Below, piece by piece: positions 6,757-10,796 of a stretch of 10,796 bases of DNA. The stretch is from an uncultured Planctomycetaceae bacterium (lineage in GTDB: Bacteria; Planctomycetota; Planctomycetia; Planctomycetales; Planctomycetaceae). The position numbers were made by a program, and so were the translations under genes. How positions within the stretch are numbered: position 1 is the first letter of the stretch; each line of letters begins with the position of its first letter. Location of the stretch: NCBI GenBank assembly GCA_937975745.1, contig CALJUK010000439.1:1-10796 (forward strand), in the 5' to 3' direction. The notes below the pieces were generated by a model. The model searched no databases, was not told where the DNA came from, and worked only from the letters and a program-made list of their open reading frames with translations.

Positions 6757-7596
6757 TCAATTCCGGCGGAATTTCAGAGCCGTCACGGCGTATACCCGCT
6801 CACCCAAACGCCACCGCCAGGGCTGCATCAGCTGACAATACTCGATCCTGGGGGCGAGCTCCGCGTCATCCTGCAACAGTCGGCCCAGTACGACGGGATT
6901 CAAACCGTGGAAGAAGTTGTTCTGCTCGATCAGACCGGCAGACAGGCGAGGTAGCTCGGTGTCTGGCACCGCCCGCAATGCCGGAGCCGTGTCCGACGAG
7001 ACGAAGTCGGTGACCAGAAAACCGAGTCCGCCCGGCTTGGTCTGTTCGAGCATCCGTTGCACGTGCGATTTGCGGAGTGTTGTGATGACTTCCAGAAATC
7101 GGGGGTGCTTCTCTCCGACGGCCGTCACGGCGGCCTCAACAAGCTGACTCAGCAGGCAGATGCTGGCCGTCAGGTCGAACGGCTCTCCCAAGTCCAATTC
7201 TTGCGGATGAGTGAGTGTATCCAACAGACTGTCGATCTGGTCGTCAGTCGGCGGATGTTCGGCGTCCCAACTCCCCAGCTGGTCCCACGCGCCCGTAATG
7301 TCGACCGGCGCGTGAATCCGCAGCCCGGCGTGATCGCTGACTTCCTGGCGTGCGACTCCCTGGCGTAGGGCTTCGTCGTCGAGGTCGACCAACGCAACTT
7401 CGCGAAAGACACTCAGCAGTGTTACCAAATCCAGGTCGTTGCAGTTTCCAGCGCCCAGAACGCACAGCCGTGCTTCGCCGGCCTCAAAGCCTCGCACAAG
7501 ACCTTCGGTGACGCGCTGGCGATGTTCGGCAGCGTTCTCCCAGTTATCGCGCGTTTTCTGGTTACGTCGAACCTGGTCGGTCGTCAGTCGGTTCAT
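6757..7596 (-). CDS. Class I SAM-dependent methyltransferase-like protein, substrate unknown
   Basis: This 279-residue predicted cytoplasmic protein has a Rossmann-type methyltransferase pattern. Residues 44-54 (LCVLGAGNCND) match the SAM-binding glycine motif. ALVDLDDE at 68-75 gives the acidic residue ending strand 2 that would contact the SAM ribose. HAPVDITG at 95-102 resembles the third motif, FDLTASICLLSQ at 140-151 occupies the strand-4 place, GGLGFLVTDF at 189-198 is strand 5, and RVYAVTALKF at 267-276 fits the last strand. No membrane segment or signal peptide is present. The ATG at 7594-7596 has GGAAAC about 8 bases upstream, and the stop is TGA. It stands alone, flanked by spacers of 158 and 480 bases and two surface giants, so it is probably transcribed on its own. 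I do not recognise a named family; methyl transfer is inferred from fold motifs only, and a non-catalytic SAM-binding protein is possible. Confidence 0.85.
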   Translation of the reverse strand: MNRLTTDQVRRNQKTRDNWENAAEHRQRVTEGLVRGFEAGEARLCVLGAGNCNDLDLVTLLSVFREVALVDLDDEALRQGVARQEVSDHAGLRIHAPVDITGAWDQLGSWDAEHPPTDDQIDSLLDTLTHPQELDLGEPFDLTASICLLSQLVEAAVTAVGEKHPRFLEVITTLRKSHVQRMLEQTKPGGLGFLVTDFVSSDTAPALRAVPDTELPRLSAGLIEQNNFFHGLNPVVLGRLLQDDAELAPRIEYCQLMQPWRWRLGERVYAVTALKFRRN

Positions 7597-7667
7597 GTTG
7601 GTATGTTTCCAGACTGGTCGCGGGAAATTGCGTCAGTTGTCGCGAGGCATTCTCCACTTGTATGCGA

Positions 7668-7699
7668 TTGGCCCCCGGAGGAAAACCTCCGGAGGCCAA
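7668..7699 (-). terminator. Strong hairpin, probable transcription terminator of the beta-helix giant gene
   Basis: A 14-bp stem (7668-7681 with 7686-7699) closes a 4-base loop. On the minus strand the stem contains one U-G wobble and is otherwise fully paired, with a UUUU loop; on the plus strand the same position is an A-C mismatch, so the structure is better as minus-strand RNA. It begins 56 bases after the TAG of the beta-helix gene. No U tract follows, so it may act as an RNA 3'-end stabiliser or a non-canonical terminator. Confidence 0.55.
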
Positions 7700-7754
7700 A
7701 GATCGCTCTCTGAGATGGTGTGTTGCCGTCGAACTGGCCAGTCAGCTGTTGATC

Positions 7755-10700
7755 CTAGGGGAAGAAGTAGTCCGGGAAGTTGGGATTCGTCGGGCTGACG
7801 ATGTTGTAAAAGTTGTTGGAGAACGCATTGCTGACGTTCTGGGTTGCCCCGAATTGGACAAAGTTGTTCGAGCCCGTACCGAAGTCGACCTGGAAGATGT
7901 CGCCACGACGATTTGTGGCGGAGAACCCGCGTGTCGAGGCTGGGCCAGCACCGTTGCCGCCCACGCCATTGTTTCCGTTGGCGCCATTTTGCTTGCCCGG
8001 ATCGCTGTTGGTGTAGAGAGCACCGATGGCGTCGGGGGCCACCTGGTCGCCTGTGTTCTGGTCGAAGAACAGGTCGAACTGGGCGGTGTCATCCAGTGGG
8101 ACGAGGTCGAATGTGCCGACACCACTGTTGTTGGTCGAGTTGGCTGGGTTGTCGCCCGAGCGGAACGATTCGGTGTGGAAGTCATCCAGGACGTTCCCCT
8201 GGAAAATGTTGGATGTGACTGTCGCTGCAACGTACGTATTGGTGCCGATGAGGACCGTCATGCCGTGGCTGTCGACCGTGCCACCGTTGTCGGCGATCTG
8301 GTTGGAGTCGACAGTCAGCCGACCGACGACTTCGGTGTACATGTTGTTCCATGGATAGATCGTGCCGTCGTACCGGCCTTCGCCGGAGGACGAGTTGGCA
8401 TTGTTGGCTGCGGCGGTGTTGTTGACACCACCCCGGTTGGTGATCTGCAGGTTGCCCACGCCACCCTCGTCCGGATCGTAAGGTGGCAGCAGATTGTTGG
8501 TGACGCCAAAGGGGCTGGTCGGTGAGGTGGCGCCTGTGTTTTCAAGCGTGGCGGTCACCGAGTTGTTGCGAACTGTCGCTTGCGACGTGTAGAGCAAACC
8601 TTCGCTGCCGTTGTCGCTGAGGACACTGTTGGTGATGGAGTGGACCACGCCTCCGACTTCCTGGCCGCCGCTGTTCTGGCGGGTCCCCACCTGCCCCGTG
8701 ATGGTAATGTCGAGCCCCTGGGTACCGTTGAAGCGGATTTCCGCATCGTCGATGGAGGCATCCATGAAGGAGTCGCCATCGGTCAGGATGACGGCACCGT
8801 CATCTGCGTTCCGCAGGATGGCAGCCTGTTCGAGAGTGAGGTTCGTCGACGACAAGCCGTTTGATGTGACGTCCACACCGTCGTCGGCGTTGTCGTTGAA
8901 TGTGACGTCGTCACCGGAAGCGGCCGAACCGATGGCGGCGGTTAATGACGAGGACCCAGTGCTGGCCAGATTCAGCCCGTCGGTTCCGTTATTCCCAAGG
9001 TCGGCTCCGGCGAGCGTCAGGTTGGCCACGGTAAGCGAGTTGCTCGTGAGTGAGAAGCCAGAGCCACCGTTATTCGACATCGAGTTGCGGCCGGTAAAGT
9101 TGGGATCGGCCGGGCTACTGAAGGCGAGCAGCATTCGCGAGTTGTTGTTGAGGGTGACATTGACACCGTCGCCGTCATTTCCGTCGAACTGGTTGTTTGT
9201 GAACGTCGAAGAAGTGCTGGTAGACGGATTCCCGATCGAAGACCGCTCTCCCGAAAGGAGCCGCATACCGACCGACGTGTTGTTCGTCACAAAGTTCCGG
9301 TTGAGGTCCATCAGGACAATGGCGTCTGCTTCCGTTTCGACACTGATGCCGTCCTGGTTGCCGTCGAAGGTGTTGTCCGTCACGTCGACATTGATCTCGT
9401 AGTTTTGACGGTTGGTGGCATACAGGTTAAATCCGTCCTGCGTGTTCGAGGTGACGGTCAGGTTTTCGAGAGTGACACCCAATTCCGCTCTGTCTCGGCG
9501 AAGGATTCCGATACCGTCACCCGCATTGCCATTGATGACAGCGGTCTTGACCTGGAAGTCGTGTGCTTGAGCCTCTTCGCTGATGTCCAGGCTGACACCA
9601 TCCGAGGCGTTGCCCGAAATCTGCTGTCCACTATTGTCGATGACCGCCGTGGTAAGTCTCGACTTCTGGTCCATGCGGAATGCGATTCCTTCACCGTTGA
9701 AGTTCACATCGGCACCGTTCGTTGTTCCAGTAACGGCGGCCCCTTCGATCGTCACATTGCCAACCACGTCGTTGGTCAGATTGAACGCGATGCCCGCGTC
9801 AACGTTGTCCGCGAACGTGTTGATCGGAGTCGGCAGTGTCTTGTTGCCGAAGACCGTCGTAAAGGTCGCGTCGTTGGTGGCATTCATCAGGAAGCCGAAC
9901 GAGCCATTGCTACTGACAGTGTTGTTGGCGATCTCACCCAGGAAGTCGATGTTGTTGGAAATCTCGACCAGGATGCCGGCTCCGGTGTTGTTTGTGATGG
10001 AGTTGCCGCTGATCGTGTGGTTGTCGGCCACCGTTCCGAAATCGATCGTCATGGCGGCGGTGGCAGTCGGGTTGTTGAAGTGGATGCCGTTGCCACCGTG
10101 ACTATGAATCTGGTTCCCGGTGATGGCACCGTCAACTGGCGAGTCGGTCAGGTTAAACAGGATGCCGCTGCCATCGTTGCCGCTTCCGGCGACAGTGGCA
10201 TCACCCATGACGTTGTCGCTGACGACCAGGTCGGTCAGCTTGGAATCGGTGAGGTCGAACAGGATTCCGTTTTCGTCGTTGTCGCCAGCGGTGTTGTTGT
10301 CGATTGTCAGGCCGTCGAGCGTTGTCGAGTTCAAGACGACGCTGACAGCGTTGCCACCGTTGTTGTTGATGCCGGTGTTGTCGGCAATCAGGAAGTTGGG
10401 AGCCGTCACGTTGGTGAAGTCGAGGCTGATGCCATCGCGTCCCGAGTTCTGGTTGATTGTGCTGGCCGTGATGTTGCCGTTGCCGATTGTGCTATCGATA
10501 GCGAAGACGCTGATGCCGCCCCCGGTGTTCGAACTGATGTCGGAGTTGATGACGGTGAGGTCGTCCAGCAGTGTATTGTCGAAGCTGAGGTTGACGCCGT
10601 CGGCCAGACCACCGGGGAACACACCGTTGCCGTTCACCGTTCCGGTAATCGAGATGGTGTTGCCGGCCAGAACCAGGTCCGTAGTATTGATGTCGATGCC

Positions 10701-10796
10701 GTTGTTGCCGTTGCCGTTGACCGATCCGGAGATCGAGGCGGTCAGCAGGTCGATGCCGTTGGCTGTGATCGCGATGCCGTCGGCGTTGGTCGTGAC
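7755..10796 (-). CDS. C-terminal 1013 residues of a giant Asn/Gly-rich right-handed parallel beta-helix protein, 5' end outside the window
   Basis: The frame is open from the right edge to TAG at 7755-7757; a GTG at 10637 is only an internal valine, since the 53 codons before it continue the same repeats (NGNGNNGI, AGNTISITG). The product is built of irregular rungs of roughly 30-50 residues with N-x-G/D-G-[IV] turns and alternating hydrophobic strands, such as ILFDLTDS and ILFNLTDS 34 residues apart. This is the pattern of right-handed parallel beta-helix proteins of the pectin-lyase-like/NosD-CASH class. No catalytic residues can be assigned, so it could be an adhesin, a structural surface protein or a polysaccharide-binding protein. 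The last roughly 250 residues change character: a segment with TIYPWNNMY, an Asn/Gly linker (GANGNNGVGGNG) and an aromatic-rich end (VSNAFSNNFYNIV, ending PDYFFP), which may form a C-terminal cap. I recognise no sorting signal there. Extracellular location is inferred from composition. Confidence 0.9.
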   Translation of the reverse strand, partial: VTTNADGIAITANGIDLLTASISGSVNGNGNNGIDINTTDLVLAGNTISITGTVNGNGVFPGGLADGVNLSFDNTLLDDLTVINSDISSNTGGGISVFAIDSTIGNGNITASTINQNSGRDGISLDFTNVTAPNFLIADNTGINNNGGNAVSVVLNSTTLDGLTIDNNTAGDNDENGILFDLTDSKLTDLVVSDNVMGDATVAGSGNDGSGILFNLTDSPVDGAITGNQIHSHGGNGIHFNNPTATAAMTIDFGTVADNHTISGNSITNNTGAGILVEISNNIDFLGEIANNTVSSNGSFGFLMNATNDATFTTVFGNKTLPTPINTFADNVDAGIAFNLTNDVVGNVTIEGAAVTGTTNGADVNFNGEGIAFRMDQKSRLTTAVIDNSGQQISGNASDGVSLDISEEAQAHDFQVKTAVINGNAGDGIGILRRDRAELGVTLENLTVTSNTQDGFNLYATNRQNYEINVDVTDNTFDGNQDGISVETEADAIVLMDLNRNFVTNNTSVGMRLLSGERSSIGNPSTSTSSTFTNNQFDGNDGDGVNVTLNNNSRMLLAFSSPADPNFTGRNSMSNNGGSGFSLTSNSLTVANLTLAGADLGNNGTDGLNLASTGSSSLTAAIGSAASGDDVTFNDNADDGVDVTSNGLSSTNLTLEQAAILRNADDGAVILTDGDSFMDASIDDAEIRFNGTQGLDITITGQVGTRQNSGGQEVGGVVHSITNSVLSDNGSEGLLYTSQATVRNNSVTATLENTGATSPTSPFGVTNNLLPPYDPDEGGVGNLQITNRGGVNNTAAANNANSSSGEGRYDGTIYPWNNMYTEVVGRLTVDSNQIADNGGTVDSHGMTVLIGTNTYVAATVTSNIFQGNVLDDFHTESFRSGDNPANSTNNSGVGTFDLVPLDDTAQFDLFFDQNTGDQVAPDAIGALYTNSDPGKQNGANGNNGVGGNGAGPASTRGFSATNRRGDIFQVDFGTGSNNFVQFGATQNVSNAFSNNFYNIVSPTNPNFPDYFFP

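Noticed and set aside
7662..10101. Plus-strand ORFs opposite the beta-helix gene (7662-8525, 8611-9402, 9583-10101).
   Set aside because: They mirror the repetitive Asn/Gly coding on the minus strand and have no recognisable domain or ribosome site.
10635..10637. GTG at 10637 as the start of the beta-helix protein.
   Set aside because: The 53 codons before it, to the right edge, continue the same repeat pattern without a stop, so it is internal.

Overview
The window looks like Planctomycetota (Pirellulales/Planctomycetales-type) chromosomal DNA of moderate-to-high GC. The evidence is two giant, low-similarity extracellular proteins, an N-terminal LEPR-XLL-type motif (LEERIYLSG) on one of them, arrays of bacterial pre-peptidase C-terminal (PPC) domains, long Asn/Gly-rich parallel beta-helix rungs, and a weak or absent Shine-Dalgarno signal. 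I cannot name a genus from sequence alone. All supported genes lie on the minus strand, so the reading order is right to left.

Layout in transcription order. (1) 10796-7755 is the 3' part of a giant Asn/Asp/Gly-rich right-handed parallel beta-helix protein; its start is beyond the right edge, and the frame is open to the last base. (2) 7754-7597 is a 158-base spacer with a strong 14-bp hairpin (7668-7699), probably the terminator of the giant gene. (3) 7596-6757 encodes a 279-residue class I SAM-methyltransferase-like protein of unknown substrate. (4) 6756-6276 is a 480-base non-coding spacer that should hold the promoter of the next gene. (5) 6275-783 encodes an 1830-residue secreted subtilisin-family (S8) peptidase: LEPR-XLL motif, propeptide, catalytic domain with an intact Asp/His/Ser triad, seven PPC domains, two Fn3-like domains and the start of an acidic Gly-Asp repeat tail. 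(6) 782-1 stays open in the same frame after the TAG at 783-785 and encodes five complete 47-residue repeats of that tail plus part of a sixth, running off the left edge.

The main discovery is that the TAG ending the peptidase ORF falls inside a repeat unit, at a position where the equivalent alternate units carry Tyr (TAC). The natural gene is therefore longer than the ORF, and the tail has been cut off by a single-base nonsense change, a sequencing error, or (less likely) a readthrough codon. A second notable feature is a small phage-fibre-like beta module inserted three times inside PPC domains. I see no RNA genes, CRISPR arrays, insertion sequences or integration sites. The biological theme is cell-surface or secreted giant proteins; no functional link between the methyltransferase-like gene and its giant neighbours can be shown from the sequence.
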